A DNA stretch of 64,000 bases, taken from the NCBI RefSeq assembly GCF_000024865.1, contig NC_013595.1, positions 496,001 through 560,000 of the forward strand. Direction: 5' to 3'. The DNA comes from Streptosporangium roseum DSM 43021. Its GTDB lineage: Bacteria > Actinomycetota > Actinomycetes > Streptosporangiales > Streptosporangiaceae. The position numbers were made by a program, and so were the translations under genes. Positions 51,563-59,722 of this stretch are shown in pieces. Within the stretch, counting starts at the first letter, position 1. Each line of letters begins with the position of its first letter. Under the pieces are notes generated by a model. It searched no databases. It had not been told where the DNA came from and was given only the letters and a program-made list of their open reading frames with translations.

Positions 51563-51729
51563 CTGAGGGTCGCCCGGAGCTGCGGAGACGGTGTGGAGGG
51601 TCGTCCGGAGCCGTGCGGGACGGTCGCCCGCCGTACGGAGGGCAGCCCCGAGCGGTGGAGGGGTATCCGGGGCGGTGACGGCGGTCACCCGGAGCGGTGG
51701 AGGCGGCTCACTTGGAGCGGTAGAGGCGG
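51545..51729. repeat. degenerate 22-24-base repeats bridging two converging gene ends
   Basis: About eight diverged units built on GTCACCCGGAGCGGTGGAGG run from the end of the hydrolase gene (GTCACCGGGAGCGGTAGCTG, containing its stop at 51560-51562) to the end of the HAD gene (CTCACTTGGAGCGGTAGAGG, containing its stop at 51708-51710). The whole 145-base gap is made of such units and no gene is present in it. Confidence 0.75.
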
Positions 51730-52577
51730 CGCAGGGCGACCGCGGCCGCCACCCCGCCGGCGACGGCTCCGGCGCCCGCGGCGATGGGCAGAGCGATCAT
51801 GGTGGCCTTACGGCCGGTGCGGAAGTCCTTGATGTCCCACTTGTTCTCGCGGGCGTGCTCGCGCAGCTCGCCGTCGGGGTTGATCGCGGTGGCGTGGCCG
51901 ACCAGGGAGAGCAGCGGCAGGTCGTTGGCCGAATCGCTGTAGGCCGAGCAGCGGGACAGGTCGAGGCCCTCCCGGCGGGCCAGCGCCCGGACCGCCTCCG
52001 CCTTGGCGGGCCCGTGGAGCAGGTCGCCGACCAGGCGGCCGGTGTAGACGCCGTCCACGGTCTCGGAGACGGTGCCGAGGGCGCCGGTCAGCCCGAGCCG
52101 CTGGGCGATCACGCGGGCGAGCTCCACCGGGGTCGCGGTGACCAGCCAGACACGCTGACCGGCGTCCAGGTGGCTCTGCGCGAGGGCACGGGTGCCGGGC
52201 CAGATCCGGTCGGCCATGGCCTCGTCGAAGATCTCCTCGCCGAGACGGACGATCTCCTCCACCCTGCTGCCCGCCACGAACGCCAGCGCGGTCTCCCTGG
52301 CCTGGGCGATGTGCTCGGGGTTCTCGTCGCCGCGGACCCGGAACACCGCCTGGCCGAGCGCGAACTTGAGCAGGTCCTTGGTGGTGAACAGGCCACGGGA
52401 GGCCAGCCCCCGGGCGAAGTGGTAGATGGAGGCGCCGCGCATCATGGTGTTGTCGACGTCGAAGAAGGCGGCGGCGGTCGGGTCGGGATCGGCCATCGGC
52501 ATCGCGACGGCCGCCGCGGCCGCCACCTCTCCGGCTATCTCCGGTCCGTCGTCCTGCCGTCGTCTCAGCCGTTTCAT
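51708..52577 (-). CDS. HAD-IB family hydrolase (phosphoserine phosphatase-like)
   Basis: A 289-residue HAD phosphatase. The nucleophile motif is AAFFDVDNTMMRGAS (Asp40, Asp42), motif II is WLVTATPVELA, and motif III/IV is CSAYSDSANDLPLLS. A C-terminal hydrophobic segment (ALPIAAGAGAVAGGVAAAVA) suggests a membrane anchor. The HAD-IB subgroup includes SerB-like and CicA-like enzymes; the substrate here is unknown. A HAD gene next to rsbN and bldN is also found in Streptomyces. Its 3' end lies in a repeat array. Confidence 0.87.
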   Translation of the reverse strand: MKRLRRRQDDGPEIAGEVAAAAAVAMPMADPDPTAAAFFDVDNTMMRGASIYHFARGLASRGLFTTKDLLKFALGQAVFRVRGDENPEHIAQARETALAFVAGSRVEEIVRLGEEIFDEAMADRIWPGTRALAQSHLDAGQRVWLVTATPVELARVIAQRLGLTGALGTVSETVDGVYTGRLVGDLLHGPAKAEAVRALARREGLDLSRCSAYSDSANDLPLLSLVGHATAINPDGELREHARENKWDIKDFRTGRKATMIALPIAAGAGAVAGGVAAAVALRRLYRSK

Positions 52578-52728
52578 AGCCTCTCAGCTTAACCGGCACA
52601 GGCGGGTGAAAACGGTGTACATCGCGTTAGCAGAAGGGGATGTCACGGCGGCGGCGCGGAGTCCTGCCGGGTCGGGGCGAGAACGTCCGGACGGGGGCGG
52701 CGAGGACTTCCGGCCGGGCGGGACCCGG

Positions 52729-53400
52729 CTATTCGGGCGGGGCCAGGCCCTCGATGTAGTTGAGGTAGCCGTGTGCCCGGCGCCGTTCCTCCACGTCCAT
52801 CCTGGGGAGCATCCCCTCGATCTGGTTGCGCTGCTTCTGGACGAACCGCTTGAGCTGGCCTGTGCTCTTCGCCTCACTTTTCGCGTCGCGGCGCCGTACC
52901 CGGGTGAGTGAGGTGATCGCGGAGCGGGTGGTGTCCTCCATGTCCTGGAGGGTCTCCTTGATCAGACGGTTCGGGCGCCGGCTGGAGCCGAGGAGTTCCT
53001 CGACCTCGTGGGCGCGGGTCTCCGCGTAGTCGAAGGAGCGGCCCGCCCGCTCGGCGTCGTCGGTGCTCAGGTGGAACAGCGTGCTCTCGGCGGCGCGCTT
53101 GAGCGGGTAGAGCGTGTCGCCCGGCATCGACCGGTAGGTCGCCAGCCCCGCCATGACCACCGTGGCCGCCAGGCTCAGGCTCAGGAACTGGACCAGCAGG
53201 CCCGGGCGCGGCCTCGGCCGGACCGGGGCGGCCCGTTCGGCGGGCGGGTCCTCCGGGCCGGATGTGTTCACGAGGCGCGTGCGGAGTTCGGAGCGGAACT
53301 CCGGACGGGGGCCGCCTCCCATCCGGGCGCCGAGCCTCGACACGCGGTTCTGGATGCGCGCCTGCGATCTCCGTGAGATTCCGGGCAGCCACTTACCCAT
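52729..53400 (-). CDS. rsbN: anti-sigma factor RsbN-like (DUF5667 membrane protein)
   Basis: A 223-residue protein with a cytoplasmic basic N-terminal region (MGKWLPGISRRSQARIQNRV), one transmembrane segment (LVQFLSLSLAATVVMAGL, about residues 72-90), and an extracytoplasmic DUF5667-like helical domain (SMPGDTLYPLKRAAESTLFH at its start). It follows bldN on the same strand. In Streptomyces the gene at this place, RsbN, is the membrane anti-sigma factor of BldN. ATG 53400 has AGGGAG five bases upstream; an ATG 27 bases earlier lacks a site. Confidence 0.85.
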   Translation of the reverse strand: MGKWLPGISRRSQARIQNRVSRLGARMGGGPRPEFRSELRTRLVNTSGPEDPPAERAAPVRPRPRPGLLVQFLSLSLAATVVMAGLATYRSMPGDTLYPLKRAAESTLFHLSTDDAERAGRSFDYAETRAHEVEELLGSSRRPNRLIKETLQDMEDTTRSAITSLTRVRRRDAKSEAKSTGQLKRFVQKQRNQIEGMLPRMDVEERRRAHGYLNYIEGLAPPE

Positions 53401-53507
53401 GAACGCTCCCTGCCGCCCCCAGCTCATGATCCATCGGTGTCACTTGCCTAACGACGGCTCGGCGCGGCAGGTTACGCGATACGTCATCATCGGCATCCCG
53501 GACGAGC

Positions 53508-54152
53508 TCAGCTGAGGTCCGAGGGGAGTGCGCGGGCGAGTGCCCGGATCGCCCGGAACTGCAGCGCCTTGATCGCCCCGCTCTTCTTGCCCATGATGAG
53601 CGCGGTCTCCGCCAGGGACATGCCGTGCAGGAAGCGCAGCACCACGCACTCCTGCTGCTCGGGACCGAGGTCGCGGACGGCGCTGAGCACCCGATCGTTG
53701 ATCATGGCGGTGACGACGGCGTTCTCCGGGATGTGCGGGCCGTCGAGCGGGATGTCGATCACCTCGGCCGTCGAAACCTCAAGGCGGTACCTGCCGGACT
53801 TGAAGTGATCGGTGATCAGGTTCCTGGCGATGGTCACGAGCCAGGCCCCGAAATCACGTCCCTGCCAGGTGAAGTCGGCGATTCGGCGAAGTGCGCGGAG
53901 GAAGGTCTCGCTCGTGAGATCCTCGGCCAGCGGGTGGGACCCGACCCGGAAGTAGATGTAGCGGTAAACGAGATCGAGATAGCGGTCGTAGAGCGTGCCA
54001 AACGCATCGGCGTCTCCGGTTTTGGCACGCAGAACGAGCCTCCGGAGATCCTCCGAGGCATCCTCGCGTACGGCGAGCTCGTTCCTGCGGACAGGCTGGG
54101 CCACCCCGGAGACTGTGGGGAGAGGCCCGGCGAATGGCCACGTGTCTGGCAT
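53508..54152 (-). CDS. bldN: developmental ECF sigma factor BldN
   Basis: A 214-residue ECF sigma factor. Region 2 reads GDADAFGTLYDRYLDLVYRY, then AEDLTSETFLRALRRI and FTWQGRDFGAWLVTIARNLI, a combination very close to Streptomyces BldN. Region 4 shows LGPEQQECVVLRFLHGMSLA and MGKKSGAIKALQFRAIRAL. BldN drives formation of aerial hyphae genes such as chaplins. The extension before region 2 is only about 36 residues, whereas S. coelicolor BldN carries a much longer processed pro-sequence. It is upstream of rsbN and divergent from the membrane-ABM fusion gene. Confidence 0.9.
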   Translation of the reverse strand: MPDTWPFAGPLPTVSGVAQPVRRNELAVREDASEDLRRLVLRAKTGDADAFGTLYDRYLDLVYRYIYFRVGSHPLAEDLTSETFLRALRRIADFTWQGRDFGAWLVTIARNLITDHFKSGRYRLEVSTAEVIDIPLDGPHIPENAVVTAMINDRVLSAVRDLGPEQQECVVLRFLHGMSLAETALIMGKKSGAIKALQFRAIRALARALPSDLS

Positions 54153-54238
54153 CCGTTATCCCTGTGGGGGAGGGGGTGCGGCGTGCTCGCCCACTCTAGA
54201 AATCAACGGGAAATTCCACAATCCACTTCGTAACGTCG

Positions 54239-54251
54239 TGACTAGGGGTAA
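54239..54251. promoter_or_regulatory. candidate BldD box upstream of bldN
   Basis: TGACTAGGGGTAA matches seven of nine fixed positions of the BldD consensus TNACNC(A/T)GNGTNA. It lies 87 bases upstream of the bldN start in the divergent gap. BldD directly controls bldN in Streptomyces. The two mismatches at the centre keep this tentative. Confidence 0.4.
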
Positions 54252-54355
54252 TCGGCCGATACCGTATGGGGCCGGTTGTTTTGGGCCGGACCGGTGAGTC
54301 AACTACCAGTTCGGCTACCGGTTGGGGGGTAATGTCCGGCAGCATTGGAGACACC

Positions 54356-56152
54356 ATGGAAGTCCTCGTCGCTGTCATCGCGTTTGCCGGTGCGTTGCTC
54401 GCAGCCATTGCCACTGTCGCCCTCATCGGTCGGCTCCGCGCCGAGCCCAAGGGGTGGTTGATCGCCTGGAGTATCACGACGGCGGCCCTCTGCCTGTCAC
54501 TCGGAGTAATCGCAACCGGCCATTTAGTTGGGTTCGGGGCAACCACATTCCGGGTTTATCAGCTGACCGGATCATTGCTGGCCCCGTTGTGGCTGGCCAT
54601 CGGCACCGTCCAGCTGCTGGCGCGCAAGTCCGGTGCCGGGTTCGCCTCCTGGCTCGTGGGGATCGCGCTCACCATCATCGCCTCGGTGATCATGATGGTC
54701 GACCCGATCCTCCAGGACACCACGTTCACCAAGTCCCTCCCGCCCGGCGGACGCCACTGGGGACTGCTGCCGGGCTATCTGCTCGGCGCCGCCCACGTCG
54801 GCGTCGCGCTCGTCCTGCTGGGCGGCGTCGTGCTCGCGGTCCTGCGCTGGCGCGGGGGCGACGACTACGACGCCGACAACATGCACGCGCTCCTGGCGCT
54901 CGGCCCGACCGGCCTGGCCCTGATCGGCGCCGTGAGCTTCACGGTCCCCGGGCTGTTCACCGCGCTCCTCCTCTTCGTCACCGCCGCCGCGGTCTGGTAC
55001 GTCGTGCTCCGCCCGCTCGCGCCCTACGAGGACGAGGACGAGGACGACCAGCCGGAGGACGACTGGGAGGACCGGCGGCCGGTCGGCCGCCGCGCGGCGT
55101 CCGAGCCCCGGGACGTGCAGGTCGCCGGCCGCCGCGCCCTGCCCGAGGAGTCGCCCCGCCGCTCCGGGCTCGGCGACCTGGTGGCCGAATACCGCGCGGG
55201 CGAGCAGGACGTCGACTACGCGGCGCGCATGCAGCGGCAGCCCCCCGTCCAGGGCGACCCGTTCGGCGGCCCGGCCACCGGCACGTTCATGGCCGGCGAG
55301 TACGGCATGCCGTCCCCCGGCCAGCCCGCGGGCGGCGGTGAATACACCCGGCAACCCCCGATGACCGGCCAGTTCGGCATGCCGCCGGGCAACCAGGCGA
55401 CCGGTGAGTACGACGTGCCGGTCAACGAGTACGGCAGGCCCACCGCTCCCGCCGCCGGCGGCCCGGCGGGCCCGGGCAGGCCGACGGGCCCCAGCACCGG
55501 AGAGTTCGCCAGGCCCGACCCGCTCCACGGCGCCCAGCCCGGCGGCAGCCTCCAGCCCATGCCCGCCGACCAGGCGTTCGGCGCCCCGACCGGTTACGGC
55601 CAGAGCGCCGCTCCGGGGTACGGCGGCGCTCCGGGGTACGGCCAGGGCTCCGATCAGGGACTCGGCGGCGCTCCGGGGTACGGCCAGGCGCCGGACCGCG
55701 GTCTCGGCGGCCCGACCGGTTACGGCCAGAGTGCCGCTCCGGGCCTCGGCGGCCAGCCCGCGGCCGGTTCCGCCTATCCGGGCGCGGCGGCCGACCAGCC
55801 GGGCGGCTCCTCCCGCCCGTCACCCGGCATCTTCGGCCTGCTGACCGTGTTCACCCTGATCGACGGCACCGGAGAGGCGTTCGACCGGCTGGCCGAGGAG
55901 ACGCTTGAGGCCGTCCGCCGTTCCGAGCCCGACACGCTCGTCTACGTGTGCCACTCGGTGAAGTCGGCCCCGCTCCAGCGCATCGTCTACGAGCTCTACC
56001 GCGACGAGGTCGCCTACACCGAGCACCAGCGCCAGCCGCACGTGGAGCGTTTCGTCAGCGAGCGGCAGAACATGGTGCTCGCCACCAACGTGATCGAGCT
56101 CAACGTCAACGCCGCGAAGGTGATGCCGCTCCCGATGGCCTTCAGGCTCTGA
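54356..56152 (+). CDS. polytopic membrane protein fused to a C-terminal ABM (antibiotic biosynthesis monooxygenase-like) domain
   Basis: A 598-residue protein of unusual layout. Residues 1 to about 228 hold seven hydrophobic segments (MEVLVAVIAFAGALLAAIAT is the first). An acidic patch follows (YEDEDEDDQPEDDWED). Then comes a disordered region of some 250 residues rich in G, P, Q and Y, with repeats such as GAPGYGQ and GPTGYGQSAAPG. The last 100 residues (FGLLTVFTLIDGTGEAFDRL to NAAKVMPLP) look like an ABM ferredoxin-like domain, with RQPHVERFV typical of that fold. ATG 54356 has GGAG five bases upstream. The function is unknown. It is divergent from bldN and overlaps the glutaredoxin gene by 11 bases. 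Confidence 0.82.
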   Translation: MEVLVAVIAFAGALLAAIATVALIGRLRAEPKGWLIAWSITTAALCLSLGVIATGHLVGFGATTFRVYQLTGSLLAPLWLAIGTVQLLARKSGAGFASWLVGIALTIIASVIMMVDPILQDTTFTKSLPPGGRHWGLLPGYLLGAAHVGVALVLLGGVVLAVLRWRGGDDYDADNMHALLALGPTGLALIGAVSFTVPGLFTALLLFVTAAAVWYVVLRPLAPYEDEDEDDQPEDDWEDRRPVGRRAASEPRDVQVAGRRALPEESPRRSGLGDLVAEYRAGEQDVDYAARMQRQPPVQGDPFGGPATGTFMAGEYGMPSPGQPAGGGEYTRQPPMTGQFGMPPGNQATGEYDVPVNEYGRPTAPAAGGPAGPGRPTGPSTGEFARPDPLHGAQPGGSLQPMPADQAFGAPTGYGQSAAPGYGGAPGYGQGSDQGLGGAPGYGQAPDRGLGGPTGYGQSAAPGLGGQPAAGSAYPGAAADQPGGSSRPSPGIFGLLTVFTLIDGTGEAFDRLAEETLEAVRRSEPDTLVYVCHSVKSAPLQRIVYELYRDEVAYTEHQRQPHVERFVSERQNMVLATNVIELNVNAAKVMPLPMAFRL

Positions 56153-56390
56153 GCGCGGCGCGCAGGCGGTTCTCGTCGACGCGCCAGAAGTCGTGCTGGA
56201 CACCGTCGACGAGGGTGACCGGGATCATCTCCCAGTATTTGTCCTGGTCCTCCTCGGAGGCGGTGATGTCGCGCTCCTCCCAGGGGACACCCAGCTCCGT
56301 GGCGACCCGCTCGATCACCGTCCGCGCGTCGTCGCACAGGTGACAGCCGGGCTTGCCGAGCAATGTGATGCGGTGGTCCTGCGGTGCCAT
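56142..56390 (-). CDS. glutaredoxin-like protein
   Basis: An 82-residue thioredoxin-fold protein. The redox motif is LLGKPGCHLCDDAR (Cys16, Cys19), and IPVTLVDGVQHDFW carries the conserved cis-proline. This family (DUF836/glutaredoxin-like) is commonly located beside rex in actinobacteria. ATG 56390 was chosen since translation further upstream gives no conserved sequence. It converges with the membrane-ABM gene (11-base overlap) and is divergent from rex. Confidence 0.87.
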   Translation of the reverse strand: MAPQDHRITLLGKPGCHLCDDARTVIERVATELGVPWEERDITASEEDQDKYWEMIPVTLVDGVQHDFWRVDENRLRAALRA

Positions 56391-56574
56391 GCCCGCCACG
56401 GTAGCCGAATCGCGAGCGTGCGCAGGCGGCCTCCCTTTCCGCAATCGGTGAGAAACCCCGCGAGGACCAGGCAGGTTACGCTTCTGGTACCGGAAGAGCG
56501 ATCCTTCCGCGGCCGGCGGGGCGACGGAAGGGCGCTCGCCGTCAGCGCCGCGGCCGAGGCCGCGAACCCCCACT

Positions 56575-56592
56575 TTGTGCACCGGTTCACAA
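56575..56592 (+). promoter_or_regulatory. Rex operator (ROP) upstream of rex-hemACD
   Basis: TTGTGCACCGGTTCACAA differs from the Streptomyces Rex site TTGTGAACGCGTTCACAA only in the central bases, and the TTGTG/TTCACAA half-sites are kept. A TAACCT hexamer 18 bases downstream of TTGTGC could be the -10, so Rex would cover the -35. Autoregulation of rex and NADH-dependent control of haem genes is expected. Confidence 0.88.
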
Positions 56593-56680
56593 AGGGACTA
56601 ACCTGAAAGACAGTGGCCTCACCTCGTCATCCGTCGCGTCCGGGCCGCGCCGGCCGCCTGTCCCCCTGGAGCTCCGGCAC

Positions 56681-57388
56681 GTGATCCGCCGTCTGTCCCA
56701 AGCTCGTGAACGTGGCATACCCGAGGCGACCGTCGCCCGGCTGCCGCTCTATCTGCGCGCGCTGAACGGCATGGCCGAGCGGGGCCTGGCGACCGTGAGC
56801 TCGGAGGATCTCGCCGTCGCCGCCGGGGTCAACTCGGCCAAGCTCCGCAAAGACCTCTCCCATCTGGGCTCCTACGGCACCCGCGGGGTCGGCTACGACG
56901 TCGAATACCTCATCTACCAGATCTCCCGCGAGCTGGGCCTGACCCAGGACTGGGCCGTTGCCATCGTCGGAGTGGGTAACCTCGGTCGTGCACTGGCCAA
57001 TTACGGCGGGTTCGTCTCCCGAGGATTCCGGGTCGCCGCCCTCCTCGACGCCGACCCCGAGGTGGTGGGCGACCATATCGCGGGATTGAATGTGGAGCAC
57101 ATCGACGAGCTGGAAGCCGTGATAAAGCGGCGGGGAGTGTCGATCGTGGTGCTTGCGACGCCGGCAGCGGCGGCCCAGCAGGTGGCCGACCGGGTCATCG
57201 CCGCGGGGGTCACCAGCATCCTGAACTTCGCCCCCGTCGTACTCGCCGTGCCTGAAGGCGTCGATATCCGTAAAGTCGACCTATCGATTGAACTGCAGAT
57301 CCTTGCGTTCCATGAACAGCGCAAAACGGATCGGATGACTGGGGGGCCTGCGATGGCCGAGGAGTGGCCCGAGGCGGTGGACCTGTGA
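56681..57388 (+). CDS. rex: redox-sensing transcriptional repressor Rex
   Basis: A 235-residue repressor that releases DNA when NADH/NAD rises. The winged helix contains ATVARLPLYLRALNGMAERG and VNSAKLRKDLSHLGSYGTRG. The NADH-binding Rossmann domain starts at WAVAIVGVGNLGRALANY, and the domain-swap helix is DLSIELQILAFHEQR. The GTG start at 56681 begins IRRLSQARERGIPEAT. A clear Rex operator lies 90-105 bases upstream. hemA, hemC and hemD follow on the same strand, as in Streptomyces. Confidence 0.97.
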   Translation: MIRRLSQARERGIPEATVARLPLYLRALNGMAERGLATVSSEDLAVAAGVNSAKLRKDLSHLGSYGTRGVGYDVEYLIYQISRELGLTQDWAVAIVGVGNLGRALANYGGFVSRGFRVAALLDADPEVVGDHIAGLNVEHIDELEAVIKRRGVSIVVLATPAAAAQQVADRVIAAGVTSILNFAPVVLAVPEGVDIRKVDLSIELQILAFHEQRKTDRMTGGPAMAEEWPEAVDL

Positions 57389-57482
57389 GCGAGCGCGATG
57401 AGCGAGCCCGGGGACGCCGCATTTCCCGGAAGGACGCGGGCGGTCGGGCCCGTCGACGTCCACGGAGAGCCGAGGCGGGCCG

Positions 57483-58805
57483 ATGAGCGTCCTCGTGGTC
57501 GGCCTCAGCCACCGGACGGCTCCGGTGGCCCTGCTGGAGCGGGTGTCCGTCTCCGGTGACGCGCTGGTCAAGTTGCTCCACGCGGTTCAGCAGGACGCGT
57601 GCGTCGCCGAGGTCATGGCCGTCTCGACCTGCAACCGGGTCGAGGTCTACGCCGAGGTGGACCGGTTCCACGCCGCGGTGACCGCGATCTCCGAGCTGCT
57701 CAGCATCCATTCGGGTGTCCCCATGGAGCAGCTGTCGAACCATCTCTACGTGCACTACGAGGACCGCGCCGTCGAGCACCTGTTCTCGGTCGGCTCGGGC
57801 CTCGACTCGATGGTCCTGGGCGAGGGGCAGATCCTCGGCCAGGTCCGCTCGGCCCTCAAGCTCGCCCAGGAGCAGGGCACGCTCGGACCGACGCTCAACG
57901 AGCTCGTCCAGCAGGCGCTGCGGGTCGGCAAGCGCTCCCACACCGAGACCGGCATCGACCGGGCGGGCGCCTCCCTCGTGGGCGTGGGCCTCACCCTCGC
58001 CGAGCGCGTGCTCGGCCCGATCCAGGGCAAGCGCGCCCTGGTGGTCGGCGCCGGCTCGATGAGCGCCCTGTCGGCCGCGACCCTGCAGCGGGCGGGCGTC
58101 ACCGACATCGTGGTGGTCAACCGCACCCACGACCGCGCGGTACGGCTGGCCCAGACGGTGGGCGGCCGGGCCGCCGAGCTCGGCGACCTGGCGCGGGAGC
58201 TGGCCCAGGCCGACCTGGTCATCTCGTGCACCGGCGCCACCGACGTGGTCATCACCGCGGACATGGTCGTGGCCAGGGAGATGTTCCTGCTCGACCTCGC
58301 GCTCCCTCACGACGTGGACCCCGCCGTACGGCGGCTGCCCGGCGTCACCCTCGTCGACCTGGAGTCGATGCAGGACGGCGCGGCCGACGCGGAGACCGAC
58401 GACGGTGGGCGCGCCGAGGCGGTCGTCGCCGTGCGCGGGATCGTCGCCGACGAGGTGGCGGCCTACCTGTCGGCCGAGCGCGCCGCGCGGGTGACGCCGA
58501 CCGTGGTCGCGCTCCGGAGCAAGGCGGCCGACGTGGTCGAGGCGGAGCTCGGGCGGCTCGTCGCCCGGGTCCCCGAGCTCGACGGGCGGGTCCGGGACGA
58601 GGTCACGCAGACAATCAGGCGCGTGGTCGACAAACTGCTCCATGAGCCCACCGTGCGTGTCAAACAGCTCGCGGAGTCTCCGGCAGGCGATCATTATGCG
58701 GAGGCATTGCGTGAGCTGTTCGATTTGGACCCGAAGGTTCCCCGTGCGGTGAGAAGTATCGAAAGGATCGACGCCGAGACGAGTAAGAAGGAGGTGGGCA
58801 GGTGA
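57483..58805 (+). CDS. hemA: glutamyl-tRNA reductase
   Basis: A 440-residue enzyme that commits glutamyl-tRNA to tetrapyrrole synthesis. The catalytic Cys50 lies in AVSTCNRVEVYAEV, GLDSMVLGEGQILGQVR is the substrate-binding block, and ALVVGAGSMSALSAATLQ the NADPH-binding motif. The C-terminal dimerisation helix is complete. ATG 57483 follows rex by 94 bases, and the stop overlaps hemC (GTGA). Control by Rex links haem synthesis to redox state. Confidence 0.97.
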   Translation: MSVLVVGLSHRTAPVALLERVSVSGDALVKLLHAVQQDACVAEVMAVSTCNRVEVYAEVDRFHAAVTAISELLSIHSGVPMEQLSNHLYVHYEDRAVEHLFSVGSGLDSMVLGEGQILGQVRSALKLAQEQGTLGPTLNELVQQALRVGKRSHTETGIDRAGASLVGVGLTLAERVLGPIQGKRALVVGAGSMSALSAATLQRAGVTDIVVVNRTHDRAVRLAQTVGGRAAELGDLARELAQADLVISCTGATDVVITADMVVAREMFLLDLALPHDVDPAVRRLPGVTLVDLESMQDGAADAETDDGGRAEAVVAVRGIVADEVAAYLSAERAARVTPTVVALRSKAADVVEAELGRLVARVPELDGRVRDEVTQTIRRVVDKLLHEPTVRVKQLAESPAGDHYAEALRELFDLDPKVPRAVRSIERIDAETSKKEVGR

Positions 58806-59722
58806 GCAGCGTCTCCTCTCCGCTCAGGCTGGGCACGAGGCGGAGCCTGATGGCCACGACCCAGTCGGGGCTGGTCGCCGCACGGCTGACCGAGCTGACC
58901 GGCCGGGCCGTCGAGCTCGTCGGCGTCACCACCTTCGGCGACGTCACCAAGGCCAATCTCACCCAGCTCGGCGGGACGGGCGTCTTCGTCAGCGCGCTGC
59001 GCGACAAGCTGATCGACGGCGAGATCGACTTCGCGGTCCACTCGCTGAAGGACCTCCCCACCACGCAGGACCCGCGCGTGGTCATCGCGGCGATCCCGCC
59101 GCGTGACGACCCCAGGGACGCGCTGGTGAGCACGGCGAAGCTGGCCGACCTGCCGGCCGGCTCGAAGGTCGGCACCGGGTCTCCCCGCAGGATCGCCCAG
59201 CTCAGGGTGCTCCGCCCCGACCTCGAATACGTCCCGATCCGCGGCAACGCCGACACCCGGATCGGCAAGGTCACCTCCGGTGAGCTGCAGGGTGTCGTGC
59301 TGGCCGCCGCCGGGCTCGGACGGCTGGGCCGTGAGGCCGAGATCTCCCAGGTCTTCGAGGTGGAGGAGATGCTCCCGGCCCCCGGGCAGGGAGCACTGGC
59401 CGTGGAGTGCCGGGCCGACCGGACCGACCTCATCGAGTTCCTGAGTGTGCTCGACGACGCCCGGACCCGCGCCGCGGTGACCGCCGAGCGCGCGGTGCTC
59501 AACGCCCTGGAAGCGGGGTGCGCGGCCCCGGTTGGTGCGTACTCGGCCGATGACGGGCAAAATCTGATTCTGACCGCCGCTGTCGTCGCCGTCGACGGCA
59601 AGCGGGCGGTGCGCAAGTCCACCGCCGGGACCCTTTCGGCGCCCATGGATCTCGGCCGCGACCTCGCGGCAGAGATGATCGCCGAAGGGGCAGGCACGTT
59701 GATAGGGGAGCAAGCACATTGA
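58802..59722 (+). CDS. hemC: porphobilinogen deaminase (hydroxymethylbilane synthase)
   Basis: A 306-residue enzyme that joins four porphobilinogens. It starts VSSVSSPLRLGTRRSLMATT. DFAVHSLKDLPT holds the catalytic aspartate region, GTGSPRRIAQLRVLRPDL the substrate-binding arginines, and EAGCAAPVGAYS the cofactor-binding Cys (about residue 240). The GTG start overlaps hemA by four bases, and the stop overlaps the TTG start of hemD. Confidence 0.97.
   Translation: MSSVSSPLRLGTRRSLMATTQSGLVAARLTELTGRAVELVGVTTFGDVTKANLTQLGGTGVFVSALRDKLIDGEIDFAVHSLKDLPTTQDPRVVIAAIPPRDDPRDALVSTAKLADLPAGSKVGTGSPRRIAQLRVLRPDLEYVPIRGNADTRIGKVTSGELQGVVLAAAGLGRLGREAEISQVFEVEEMLPAPGQGALAVECRADRTDLIEFLSVLDDARTRAAVTAERAVLNALEAGCAAPVGAYSADDGQNLILTAAVVAVDGKRAVRKSTAGTLSAPMDLGRDLAAEMIAEGAGTLIGEQAH

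Noticed and set aside
55570..55760. Nucleotide repeats in the GYGQ region considered as a mobile or CRISPR element
   Set aside because: They stay in frame, encode the disordered linker of the membrane-ABM protein and vary at third positions, so they are coding repeats.
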